Part shown: positions 44,388-52,704 of the stretch, piece after piece
Numbering within the stretch: the first letter of the stretch is position 1
How the letters are laid out: each line of letters begins with the position of its first letter
Origin: JASHVB01 sp035508435
Lineage (GTDB): Bacteria; Pseudomonadota; Alphaproteobacteria; Acetobacterales; Acetobacteraceae
Direction of reading: 5' to 3'
Assembly (NCBI GenBank): GCA_035508435.1
Contig: DATJNA010000125.1
Span: forward strand, 1 to 64,000
DNA: 64,000 nucleotides
Program-made: the position numbers and the translations under genes
The notes under the pieces: model-generated
Database searches by the model: none
The model's input: only the letters and a program-made list of their open reading frames with translations
Told to the model about the DNA's origin: nothing

Positions 44388-47300
44388 TCAGTCCGCCGCG
44401 GATCCCATCTTCTGCGCCAGGATCGGCAGACGGTGGCGCTTCGGCACCAGCCAGTGCTGCAGCCTGTCGAGGTACAGGTAGATGACCGGCGTGGTGTAAA
44501 GCGTCAGCAACTGGCTCAGTGCCAGCCCGCCCACCATGGCGAAGCCCAAAGGCCGGCGCAGTTCCGATCCCGCGCCGGTGCCCAGCATCAAGGGCACGCC
44601 GGTCAGCATTGCCGCCATCGTGGTCATCAAAATCGGGCGAAAGCGCAGCAGGCAGGCCTGGCGAATGGCGTCGAACGGCGTCAGTCCGTCGCGCCGCTCG
44701 GCGGTGATGGCGAAGTCCACCATCATGATGCCGTTCTTTTTCACAATGCCGATCAGCAGGATCACGCCAATCAGCGCGATCACCGACAGGTCGTAGTGGA
44801 ACAACAGCAGCGTCAGCAGCGCGCCGACGCCAGCCGACGGCAGCGTGGACAGGATGGTCAGCGGCAGGATGTAGCTTTCGTACAGAATGCCCAGGATGAT
44901 GTAGACGCTGATCAGCGCCGCCGCGATCAGATAGGGTTGGCTTGCCAGCGAGGACTGGAACGCCTGGGCCGTCCCCTGGAACGAACCGGCCACCGTGATC
45001 GGCACGCCCATCTGACGCACCGAGTCCTGGATGGCGGTGACCGCTTCGCCGAGCGATGCACCGGGTGCCAGGTTGAACGAGATCGTCACTGCCGGGAACT
45101 GGCTCTGGTGGCTGATCGACAACGGCTGCACCGGCAGTGTGCTCCAGTGCACGAAACTCGACAGCGGCACGGCCTGGCCGGAGGCGGAATGCACGTACAG
45201 CTTGTCCAGCGTCGCCGGGTCACCGGCCATGTCGGGCGGCACTTCCAGGATCAGGTGGTAGGAGTTCACCTGCGAGAAGTACTGCGTGATCTGGCGCTGG
45301 CCGAACGCGTCGTACAGCGTGTCGTCGACCACCTGCGGCTGCACGCCGAACCGCGCGGCGGCGTCGCGGTCGATCACCAGTGTTGCGGTGGTGCCGCCGT
45401 CCTGCTGGTCGCTGGTCACATCGCGCAGCATCGGCAACGCCTGCAAGCGGGACAGGATTTTCGGTCCCCACTGGTACAGCTCGCTCAGATTCGCGTCCTG
45501 CAAGGTGTACTGGTACTCGGTCTTGCTCGGTCGGGCGCCGACGCGAACGTCGGGGATCGGCTGCAAGAACAACTTGCCGCCGAGGACCTGGGCGAATTTG
45601 GGACGCAGGCGATTGATGTAGTCTTGCAGCGACCCGCCGACGCGTTGCTCGATCGGTTTCAAGGCGATGAACAACCGGCCCTGGTTGTTGGTCGCGCCGG
45701 CGAAGCCGCCGCCCATCGAGGAGACATAGGCCGCGGTGTCGGGATCGGCCGCAACGATGTCGCCCAGGCGCTGCTGGACGTTCATCATTTCCTTGAAGGA
45801 GATGTCCTGCGCCGCCTCGGTCACGCCCAGCACGATGCCGTTGTCCTGCGGCGGGAAGAAGCCTTTCGGGATGACGATATAGAGGTAGACGCTGAGGCTG
45901 ACCGTGGCAATGAACGCCAGCAGCGTGATGAAATGGTGGCGCAGGGCGATGTCCAGCGTGCGCCGGTAGCCGGCGATCATGCCGGTGAAGAAGCCCTCGA
46001 TCATCCGGTACGCCCAGCCATGCCGGCTGGTGTCGTGGTGCAGGAAGCGCGAGCACATCATCGGCGTCAGCGTCAGGCAGACGAAGGCCGACACCAGTAC
46101 CGCAGCGGTCACCGTCACCGCGAACTCGCGGAACAAGCGGCCGACGATGCCGCCCATGGCAAGCAAGGGAATGAACACCGCAACCAGGGAAAAACTGATG
46201 GAGACGATGGTGAAGCCGATTTCGCCGGCGCCCTTGATCGCCGCCTCCATCGGTTTCATGCCCTCTTCCACGTGGCGGAAGATGTTCTCGAGCATCACGA
46301 TGGCGTCGTCGATGACGAATCCCACCGCCAGCGTCAGCGCCATCAGCGACAGGTTGTCCAGGCTGTAATTGAGCAAGTACATCACGCCGAAGGTGCAGAT
46401 CAGCGCGACCGGCACTGTGGTGCTGGGAATGATCGTGGCCCAGACGTTGCGCAAGAACAGGAAGATCACCATCACCACGAGGCAGACGGCGAGCACCAGA
46501 GTAAACTGCACGTCCTTCACCGAGGCGCGGATGGTGACCGTGCGATCCATGATGGTGCTGACATGGATCGATGGCGGGATCGACGCCTCCAGCCGCGGCA
46601 GTGCCGCCTTGATGCGCTCTACCGTGTCGATGACGTTGGCGCCGGGCTGCTTGAAGATGATCAGCAGGATGCCGCGCTTGCCGTTCTGCCAAGCGGCGAG
46701 CAAGCGGTTCTCCGGCCCGTCGATCGCGGTGCCGATGTCACGCACGCGGACGGCGGCACCGTTGCGGTAGGCCAGTACGACGTTGTTGTATTCCGCCGCA
46801 CGGGTCATCTGGTCGTTGTCGTAAACGGTATAGGCCTTATGCTCGCCGTCGATGCTGCCTTTGGGCGCGTTGGTCGTGGCATTGACCAACAGATTGCGCA
46901 CGTCCTCGATCGTCATCCCCATCGAGGCGAGCTTCTCCGGATCGACCTGCACCCGCACCGAAGGCTTTTGCTGGCCGCCGATCAGCACCTGCGCCACGCC
47001 GGCGATCTGCGAGATCTGCTGCGACAGCACGTTTTCGGCGTAATCATCCACCTGGGTCAGCGGCAACGCATCGGATTGCGCTGCCAGGATCATCACCGGG
47101 GCGTCGGACGGGTTGACCTTCCGATAGGTCGGCGGTCCGGGCATGATTTTTGGCAGCTGCGCGCTGGCGGCCTGAATGGCGGCCTGAATGTCACCAGCGG
47201 CGCCGTCGATATTGCGATCGAGATCGAACTGCACCGTGACGTTGGTGATGCCCAGGATGCTCACGGACGTGAGCTGCGCCACACCGGGGATTTGCGCGAT

Positions 47301-47510
47301 CTGGGTTTCCAGCGGCTGCGCCACCGTTGCCGCCATGGTGGCGGGACTTGCGCCAGGAAGCTGACCGGAGACGACGATGGTGGGAAAGTCGACGCGCGGC
47401 AACGGCGCGACCGGCAGCAGCGGATAGGCGGCGATACCCACCAGCACCAGCGCCGCCATCACCAGCGAGGTCGCGATTGGGCGTTTGATGAAAGGGGTGG
47501 AGATGCTCAC
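44388..47510 (-). CDS. RND multidrug efflux pump, inner-membrane subunit (HAE1, MdtB/C-like)
   Basis: 1040 residues, twelve membrane segments with two large periplasmic loops. SISTPFIKRPIATSLVMAAL opens it; the proton-relay Asp pair is in LAVGFVIDDAIVMLENIFRH. VLIGGQQKPSVRVQVDPEKL and GIMMVDFAITAERRDGLTPF are typical of MdtB/MdtC/TriC-type transporters. It exports drugs or other compounds using the proton gradient, with the adaptor encoded four bases upstream and an outer-membrane channel that is not encoded here. Confidence 0.95.
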   Translation of the reverse strand: MSISTPFIKRPIATSLVMAALVLVGIAAYPLLPVAPLPRVDFPTIVVSGQLPGASPATMAATVAQPLETQIAQIPGVAQLTSVSILGITNVTVQFDLDRNIDGAAGDIQAAIQAASAQLPKIMPGPPTYRKVNPSDAPVMILAAQSDALPLTQVDDYAENVLSQQISQIAGVAQVLIGGQQKPSVRVQVDPEKLASMGMTIEDVRNLLVNATTNAPKGSIDGEHKAYTVYDNDQMTRAAEYNNVVLAYRNGAAVRVRDIGTAIDGPENRLLAAWQNGKRGILLIIFKQPGANVIDTVERIKAALPRLEASIPPSIHVSTIMDRTVTIRASVKDVQFTLVLAVCLVVMVIFLFLRNVWATIIPSTTVPVALICTFGVMYLLNYSLDNLSLMALTLAVGFVIDDAIVMLENIFRHVEEGMKPMEAAIKGAGEIGFTIVSISFSLVAVFIPLLAMGGIVGRLFREFAVTVTAAVLVSAFVCLTLTPMMCSRFLHHDTSRHGWAYRMIEGFFTGMIAGYRRTLDIALRHHFITLLAFIATVSLSVYLYIVIPKGFFPPQDNGIVLGVTEAAQDISFKEMMNVQQRLGDIVAADPDTAAYVSSMGGGFAGATNNQGRLFIALKPIEQRVGGSLQDYINRLRPKFAQVLGGKLFLQPIPDVRVGARPSKTEYQYTLQDANLSELYQWGPKILSRLQALPMLRDVTSDQQDGGTTATLVIDRDAAARFGVQPQVVDDTLYDAFGQRQITQYFSQVNSYHLILEVPPDMAGDPATLDKLYVHSASGQAVPLSSFVHWSTLPVQPLSISHQSQFPAVTISFNLAPGASLGEAVTAIQDSVRQMGVPITVAGSFQGTAQAFQSSLASQPYLIAAALISVYIILGILYESYILPLTILSTLPSAGVGALLTLLLFHYDLSVIALIGVILLIGIVKKNGIMMVDFAITAERRDGLTPFDAIRQACLLRFRPILMTTMAAMLTGVPLMLGTGAGSELRRPLGFAMVGGLALSQLLTLYTTPVIYLYLDRLQHWLVPKRHRLPILAQKMGSAAD

Positions 47511-47514
47511 GGCG

Positions 47515-48741
47515 TCAGCCCCCGGCCTGTGCGGTTTTCGCCCCGCCCGTGTTCGCCATCACGTGGATGCCGTTCTCAAGCCGCGACTGCCCGTCCAGCA
47601 CGATTGTCTCACCCGCATCCAGGCCCTTGGTGACGGTCATCACCGGGCCGCGGTCCTCCGCCACGATCGCCTGTCGCTGTACCGTCGAGTCCGGCTTCAC
47701 GACATAAACGTAGAGACCGCTCGGACCGTGCTGCACCGCCGGGGCCGGCACGGCGACGGCGTTCTCCTCCGTTTGCAACAGCAGTTGGGCGTCGACGAAC
47801 TGGCCGGGCCAAAGCTTGTTGTCCAGGTTTGGGAACGTGGCCTTCAGCTTGATCGTGCCGGTGGTCGTGTCGATCGCGTTGTCGGGCGTCAGCAGCGTGC
47901 CGGTGGAAAGCTTCTCTCTGTCGCCGCTGGACCACGCGGCGACCTCCAGCTTCCGCTTTGCCATCGCATCCAGAATTGGCGGCAGGTCGCCCTGCGGCAG
48001 GGTGAACACCACGCTGATCGGATGCACCTCGGTGATCGTGACGATGCCGCCAACATCGGTGGCATGCACCAGGTTGCCGGGATCGACCTGGCGCAGCCCG
48101 ATGCGCCCGTCGAATGGCGCGGTGATGTAGCAGAAGCTCAGGTTGAGCTGCGCGCTCTCAATTGCCGCATCGTCACCTTTCAGGGCGGCGGTGAACTGGT
48201 TCACCATCGCCGTTTGCGTGTCCACCTGCTGTCGCGAGGCGAAATCCTTCTTTGCCAGCATGGCATAGCGGTGCAGGTCGAGCTGCGCATTGGCGAGCTG
48301 CGCCGCGTCCTGCGCCTGCTTCGCCACGGCCTGATCCAACGCCGCTTTGTAGGGGCGCGGATCGATCACCGCGAGCAAGTCGCCCTGCTTGACGAGCTGG
48401 CCCTCGGTGACGGGGAATTTTTCCAACGTACCGTCTACCCGGGCACGCACGAGGACCGTGTTGAGTGCCTGCACCGTGCCGAGGCCCTGGAGCCACACTG
48501 GCACGTCCTGCCGCGTGGACCTGGTGACGACGACCGGAACCGCGGGTGCGGCAGCCGCCGACGGCGGACTCGGCTGGGCGCTCGGGTGGCGCATGGTCAA
48601 CAGCAGCGCGGCAGCGATAAGGATCAGGCCAGCGGCGGCAGGCATGCGATGCCAACGCGCCCAGCGTTGCCCCGGTTTGAATGTTTCGTCATTATCGTCC
48701 GACCCGAAACTCGGGCCCGACTCGTCCTTAAATTGCTGCAC
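47515..48741 (-). CDS. RND efflux periplasmic adaptor (MdtA-like)
   Basis: 408 residues using the GTG at 48741, which follows GGGGAAGTAC; the frame extends 48 codons further but without a ribosome-binding site or family similarity. A membrane anchor (AAGLILIAAALLLTM) follows a polar start. Then come the lipoyl halves (PVVVTRSTRQDVPVWLQGLG and VRARVDGTLEKFPVTEGQLV), a coiled-coil hairpin around residues 110-170, and the barrel domain (ITAPFDGRIGLRQVDPGNLV). It links the pump to an outer-membrane channel. First gene of the two-gene operon. Confidence 0.92.
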   Translation of the reverse strand: MQQFKDESGPSFGSDDNDETFKPGQRWARWHRMPAAAGLILIAAALLLTMRHPSAQPSPPSAAAAPAVPVVVTRSTRQDVPVWLQGLGTVQALNTVLVRARVDGTLEKFPVTEGQLVKQGDLLAVIDPRPYKAALDQAVAKQAQDAAQLANAQLDLHRYAMLAKKDFASRQQVDTQTAMVNQFTAALKGDDAAIESAQLNLSFCYITAPFDGRIGLRQVDPGNLVHATDVGGIVTITEVHPISVVFTLPQGDLPPILDAMAKRKLEVAAWSSGDREKLSTGTLLTPDNAIDTTTGTIKLKATFPNLDNKLWPGQFVDAQLLLQTEENAVAVPAPAVQHGPSGLYVYVVKPDSTVQRQAIVAEDRGPVMTVTKGLDAGETIVLDGQSRLENGIHVMANTGGAKTAQAGG

Positions 48742-48915
48742 GGCGTACTTCCCCACACCCGGACAGGCTGACCGGCCCCATATCCGGGCCATCATTTCCC
48801 TAAGCTTTGCATTGTCAGCGAAATCGCCCGTCTTCGCCAGCGTCAAGTGGCGGATTTCCGCGGCCTGCAACACCGCGATACACATTGAAACAGAGGGCGA
48901 ATTGCGGCGGCCGGT

Positions 48916-49503
48916 CTACTGGTCGGCAACCCCCAGGGCGCGCCGGAAACGGTCGGTCAGGTGGGCGCCGTCCCGCGGCGGCAGATGCCGCGCTTGCTCC
49001 TCCGGGGCGATGCGCAGCACGGCGAACAGCGGCTCGCGGCGCAGGCGGTCGCGCAGAGGGTCGACGTCGGCCATGCTGCGGGCGGTGGTGGTGAGCTTCC
49101 AGCCGCAGCCGGCTGCGATCGCTTCCAGGTCGGCGGTCAGTGCGGTGTGGCTGTGCTGGGCGCCGGTCTCGCCGTAGCGGGCGTTGTCCAGCACGGCGAT
49201 GGCCAGGTTGGGCGCGCCGGCCGCGGCAATGGTGGCGAGCGACCCCATGCCCATGAGCATATCGCCATCCCCTGTGAGCACCAGCACGCGCCGGTGCTGC
49301 TGCGCCAGCGCGAGGCCCAGCCCGACCATGGCAGTGCCCCCCATGGCACCCCACAGATAGAAGTTCAGCGCGCGGTCGCCGGCTGCGGCGACGTCGTAAG
49401 TCGGGGCGCCCAGACCGCTGACCACCAGTAGCTCGCCCGGATCGCGCAGCAGGGTGGCGACGGCGGCGCGGCGGTCGATGGTGCCGTCGTTGCGCGGGCT
49501 CAT
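48916..49503 (-). CDS. TPP-dependent decarboxylase, C-terminal subunit (ComE-like)
   Basis: 195 residues. It holds the TPP-binding motif: VLTGDGDMLMGMGSLATIAA then LAIAVLDNARYGETGAQH (GDG ... DN). FYLWGAMGGTAMVGLGLAL precedes it. Together with the upstream partner it corresponds to the two-subunit sulfopyruvate decarboxylase (ComDE) or the split phosphonopyruvate decarboxylase. It releases CO2 from a 3-substituted pyruvate to give the aldehyde. Start ATG overlaps the partner's stop as ATGA. I cannot choose between sulfo-, phosphono- and another pyruvate from sequence alone. Confidence 0.82.
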   Translation of the reverse strand: MSPRNDGTIDRRAAVATLLRDPGELLVVSGLGAPTYDVAAAGDRALNFYLWGAMGGTAMVGLGLALAQQHRRVLVLTGDGDMLMGMGSLATIAAAGAPNLAIAVLDNARYGETGAQHSHTALTADLEAIAAGCGWKLTTTARSMADVDPLRDRLRREPLFAVLRIAPEEQARHLPPRDGAHLTDRFRRALGVADQ

Positions 49504-50018
49504 TTCACGAACACCTTGGCGCCGATCAGCCGTTGGGACAGCAGGACCGCGACCGGAACCTGGCTGTCGAAGGCCAGCGCGGCGGAGGCGGCGACGAGTT
49601 CACCCACGTTTTCCGGGCTCTCGGCGCGGCGGACATGGACGCCGGCGGCGGCGAGCACGGTCGAAGTGGCGGCGCCCATCGGCACCTGCCACGGGTTGAA
49701 CTCGGCCCACTCGCCACGCATCGTCACCAGGGTGAAGAACGGCATGCGGCAGTTCACCGGCAGCGACAGCATGTTGATGCAGTTGCCGACGCCGGAGGAC
49801 TGCATCAGCAGCGCGGCTCGTTGCCCGCCGAGCCAGGCGCCGGCGGCCAGCGCGATGCCCTCCTCCTCGGTGGTCAGCACAATGGCGTGGATGTCCGGGT
49901 CGGCATGGGCGGCCTCGATCAGGTGCACATGCCCGGCGTCGGGCACGTAACCGATGTGGCGGATGCCGGCGGCTTTCAGGGCAGCGTAAACATTGGCCTG
50001 CCAGGGACGGGGCGGCAT
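49500..50018 (-). CDS. TPP-dependent decarboxylase, N-terminal (pyrimidine-binding) subunit (ComD-like)
   Basis: 172 residues. VYAALKAAGIRHIGYVPDAG, then VLTTEEEGIALAAGAWLGGQ with the catalytic Glu that activates TPP, and LLMQSSGVGNCINMLSLPVN. These are the conserved pieces of the TPP-enzyme PYR domain in sulfopyruvate decarboxylase subunit alpha. The start ATG follows CACGGAGCTCCC. It forms a coupled pair with the next gene. A hairpin repeat lies just upstream. Confidence 0.82.
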   Translation of the reverse strand: MPPRPWQANVYAALKAAGIRHIGYVPDAGHVHLIEAAHADPDIHAIVLTTEEEGIALAAGAWLGGQRAALLMQSSGVGNCINMLSLPVNCRMPFFTLVTMRGEWAEFNPWQVPMGAATSTVLAAAGVHVRRAESPENVGELVAASAALAFDSQVPVAVLLSQRLIGAKVFVK

Positions 50019-50142
50019 GGGAGCTCCGTGACACCGTTCGGCAAAAGGTTGGCACAGGATGCGCCGTCCCCGCGAGTCATAGCGCGTGGTCCGTCGGCAC
50101 TGCTGGCGGAAGGCACACCCCCGCTCCTTGCGGGAGGGGGCT

Positions 50143-50194
50143 GGGGGAGGGGTGCGTCCCAATGGAGTCTTCGTTGAGGACGCACCCCTCTCCC
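50143..50194. terminator. Strong hairpin downstream of the glucan exporter gene
   Basis: GGGGGAGGGGTGCGTCC (50143-50159) pairs with GGACGCACCCCTCTCCC (50178-50194), 17 pairs with a single G-U, around an 18-base loop. It lies between the end of the ABC exporter (reading left) and the start of the decarboxylase. There is no T run, so it could be a terminator without one, or a copy of a dispersed GC-rich hairpin element. The segment just before it (CCTTGCGGGAGGGGGCTGGG) is also common in such elements. Confidence 0.5.
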
Positions 50195-50226
50195 GAGGGG
50201 AGGGAAGATCCATGCTGCGGCAATGC

Positions 50227-51999
50227 CTAATCGGCGGCCATCAGTTCGGGACGCGGCGTCAACTGGCTCTCGACCAGCGCGGCGAACCTGCCATTGCGCA
50301 CCAGCAGTTCGTTGAACCCGCCTTGCTCTACGATCCGGCCGTTGTCGAACACCAGAATCTCGTCCGCGTCGCGCACCGTGGACAGGCGGTGGGCGATGAT
50401 GAACGTGGTGCGGCCGGCCATCAGCGTTTTCAGGGCGCGGCCGACCTTCGCCTCGGTGGCGGCGTCCAGCGCGCTGGTTGCCTCGTCCAGGATCAGGATC
50501 GGCGGGTCCTTCAGCAGTGCGCGGGCGATCGCCAGCCGCTGGCGCTGTCCGCCGGACAGCGTCGCGCCTCGCTCGCCGATCATGGTGTCGTAACCCTGCG
50601 GCTGGCGAATGATGAACTCATGCGCGTCGGCCATGCGGCAGGCATGCTCTACCTCCTTGTCGGTCGCGTCCGGATTGCCCACGCGCAGGTTGTCGCGGAT
50701 CGACCGGTTGAACAGCAGGCTTTCCTGGAACACGGTGCCAATCGAGCGGCGCAGGCTGTCCAGCGTCACGCCGCGCAGGTTCTGGCCGTCGATCAGGATC
50801 TGACCGTCGGTCGGGTCCCACATGCGCTGCAGCAATGCCATGGTCGTGGTCTTGCCAGCGCCGGTGTGGCCCACCAACGCAACCGACGTCCCGGGCCGCG
50901 CGGTGAAGGACAGGCGGTTCAGCACCGGGACGCCGCCTGGATAGGCGAAGGAGACATCCTCGAACCGCACCTCGCCGCGCGCCACCTCCAGCCGGCGGGC
51001 ATCGGGCGCTTCCGGCACCAGGCTGCGGGCGTCCATCACCGCGAAGAATTGCTCGATCTGCGGCAGCTTGAAGAACAGCGAGGAGACGAAGGCGCCGGCG
51101 GTTTCCAGCTTGCCCAGCAGCAGCATGGCGATGCCCATGAAGCTGACGATCTCGCCCAAGGACGCTTGGCCGTTCATGTGCAGCCAGGTGCCCACCAGGA
51201 CGATGGCGATCACCGAGATCGTGTTGCCCGCGCGGGTCATGACGTTGACCAGCGCCCACCAGTTCAGCACCGGGAACTGGTTGCGGATCAACTCGCGGGC
51301 GATATCGCCGAACATGCGCAGCTCGGCCTGCAGGCGGGTGAAGGACTGCACCACCATCACGTTGGACAGCGCGTCCTGCGTCGTGCTGGCGAGCGCGGTG
51401 TTATGACCCTCCACGCGGCGCTGCGCCGCTTCCGTGCGGCGCACCACGAAGGCGGTGATCGCGATGAACACGCACACCATCACGATGAGCACCAGCGCCA
51501 GCCGCCAGTTCAAGAACAACGTGAGCGGCAGCAGGACGACGGCGGACAGGAAGGTGGAGAGCTGGTCGCGGAAGAACACCAGCCAGGAACCGAACAACGC
51601 GTCGGTGCCGGTCAACATGGTCTTGATCACGCGGCCGGAATGGGATTCGCCGTGGAAGGACAGCGGCAGCATCAGCACGTGACGGAAATACGCGCTCATG
51701 GCACGGATGCGGTGGCGATGCGACAGCCGCTCGGTCTGCACCGAGACCACGATGTTGCTGCCGATGCCCACCAGGCCAACGCAGGCCCAGATGCCGAGCA
51801 AGATCGCCGCGCTGTGCCAGAATGTTGCGTGCGGCATCTTGTCGGAGCGGGACAGCAGATTGACGACGCGGCCGAACAGGACCGGGTCGAGGAATTGCAG
51901 GCCGGCAACCAGCAGGTTGGCGGCCGCGAGCAATCCGGCAATGCGGAGGTCGCGGCCAAGCGCGAGCAAGACGCGACCATAGGTGCGAAGGAAACGCAT
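50227..51999 (-). CDS. ABC exporter, fused membrane-ATPase (NdvA/ChvA-like glucan exporter)
   Basis: 590 residues. The N-terminal six-helix membrane domain (to about 330) includes HRHRIRAMSAYFRHVLMLPL and SFHGESHSGRVIKTMLTGTD, typical of NdvA. The ATPase has Walker A VGHTGAGKTTTMALLQR, signature LSGGQRQRLAIARAL, Walker B ILILDEATSALDAATEAKVG. In rhizobia NdvA exports cyclic beta-1,2-glucan; here the synthase gene (ndvB) is not in the window, so the substrate is inferred. Single gene in its unit. Confidence 0.85.
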   Translation of the reverse strand: MRFLRTYGRVLLALGRDLRIAGLLAAANLLVAGLQFLDPVLFGRVVNLLSRSDKMPHATFWHSAAILLGIWACVGLVGIGSNIVVSVQTERLSHRHRIRAMSAYFRHVLMLPLSFHGESHSGRVIKTMLTGTDALFGSWLVFFRDQLSTFLSAVVLLPLTLFLNWRLALVLIVMVCVFIAITAFVVRRTEAAQRRVEGHNTALASTTQDALSNVMVVQSFTRLQAELRMFGDIARELIRNQFPVLNWWALVNVMTRAGNTISVIAIVLVGTWLHMNGQASLGEIVSFMGIAMLLLGKLETAGAFVSSLFFKLPQIEQFFAVMDARSLVPEAPDARRLEVARGEVRFEDVSFAYPGGVPVLNRLSFTARPGTSVALVGHTGAGKTTTMALLQRMWDPTDGQILIDGQNLRGVTLDSLRRSIGTVFQESLLFNRSIRDNLRVGNPDATDKEVEHACRMADAHEFIIRQPQGYDTMIGERGATLSGGQRQRLAIARALLKDPPILILDEATSALDAATEAKVGRALKTLMAGRTTFIIAHRLSTVRDADEILVFDNGRIVEQGGFNELLVRNGRFAALVESQLTPRPELMAAD

Positions 52000-52106
52000 G
52001 GGATCTCCCCGGCGGGGTTGGTTCCGCTTGTCGGCCGGAAAGGTTGCTCACGGGTGTGGCAACAACGCGGCGGATTCGCGGAAAGGCCGAGGAAATGTCG
52101 TTGCGC

Positions 52107-52484
52107 CTACCTGGGTTTTTTCGGCTTCGCTGCCGGCTTCCGGGCGGTTGCGACCGGGGCGGCACGACGCCGGCGCGGGCTGTGCACGGGGGCCGGCGTC
52201 GGCTGAACCTCGCCCTGGTCAGCGAAACGATCGGGGAAATCACCCAGGTTTTCCTGGATTTCGGCGGCCTCGACGCTCGTCTCGCGTATGGAGTCCGCGC
52301 GGTACTGCGGATTGGGCAGGCGGCCGGCATCGCCATTGTCTTCGATTGCAACCAATTCGCGGGCGCGTTGCCAGTATTCCACATCCCTGCCATGCGGTTT
52401 TCCGTCCGCTTCCCACAAATGATAGGCGCGCTCGCGCACGCGTTGCTCGCGGTCGGGGTTGTCGTGCAAGGGATTGGTCGGCAT
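52107..52484 (-). CDS. DUF2934 protein with basic tail
   Basis: 125 residues. NPDREQRVRERAYHLWEADG followed by PHGRDVEYWQRARELV is the DUF2934 helix pair near the N terminus. The C-terminal 40 residues are Arg/Lys/Pro/Ala-rich (SPRRRRAAPVATARKPAAKP), likely disordered and possibly nucleic-acid-binding. Function of the family is unknown. It is divergent from nadE, 220 bp apart. Confidence 0.85.
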   Translation of the reverse strand: MPTNPLHDNPDREQRVRERAYHLWEADGKPHGRDVEYWQRARELVAIEDNGDAGRLPNPQYRADSIRETSVEAAEIQENLGDFPDRFADQGEVQPTPAPVHSPRRRRAAPVATARKPAAKPKKPR

Positions 52485-52704
52485 GGGTCCTCACGCAGTC
52501 TGACAGTGACGGCCCGGCGGGCCGCGGCGTTGGTGCAGAACGCGTCCGGCGCGGGCTGGTGCCGTTCCTTGTAGGCGATCCGCGACGGGATTCGCCGCTC
52601 ACGACGCTGCGAGCAGGCTAGTACGGTTGGGTTGTAGGGCCGGGGATGACGAGGCCCGCCTGGTCGCCCCATATTGCGCTTGTCGCACAGTCGGATCGGC
52701 ATCC

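Noticed and set aside
44115..47633. A 1172-codon open frame on the plus strand
   Set aside because: It is the antisense shadow of the RND pump gene. The minus-strand product has all family motifs; the plus product is His/Asp/Gln-rich and matches nothing. Long antisense frames are expected at this GC content.
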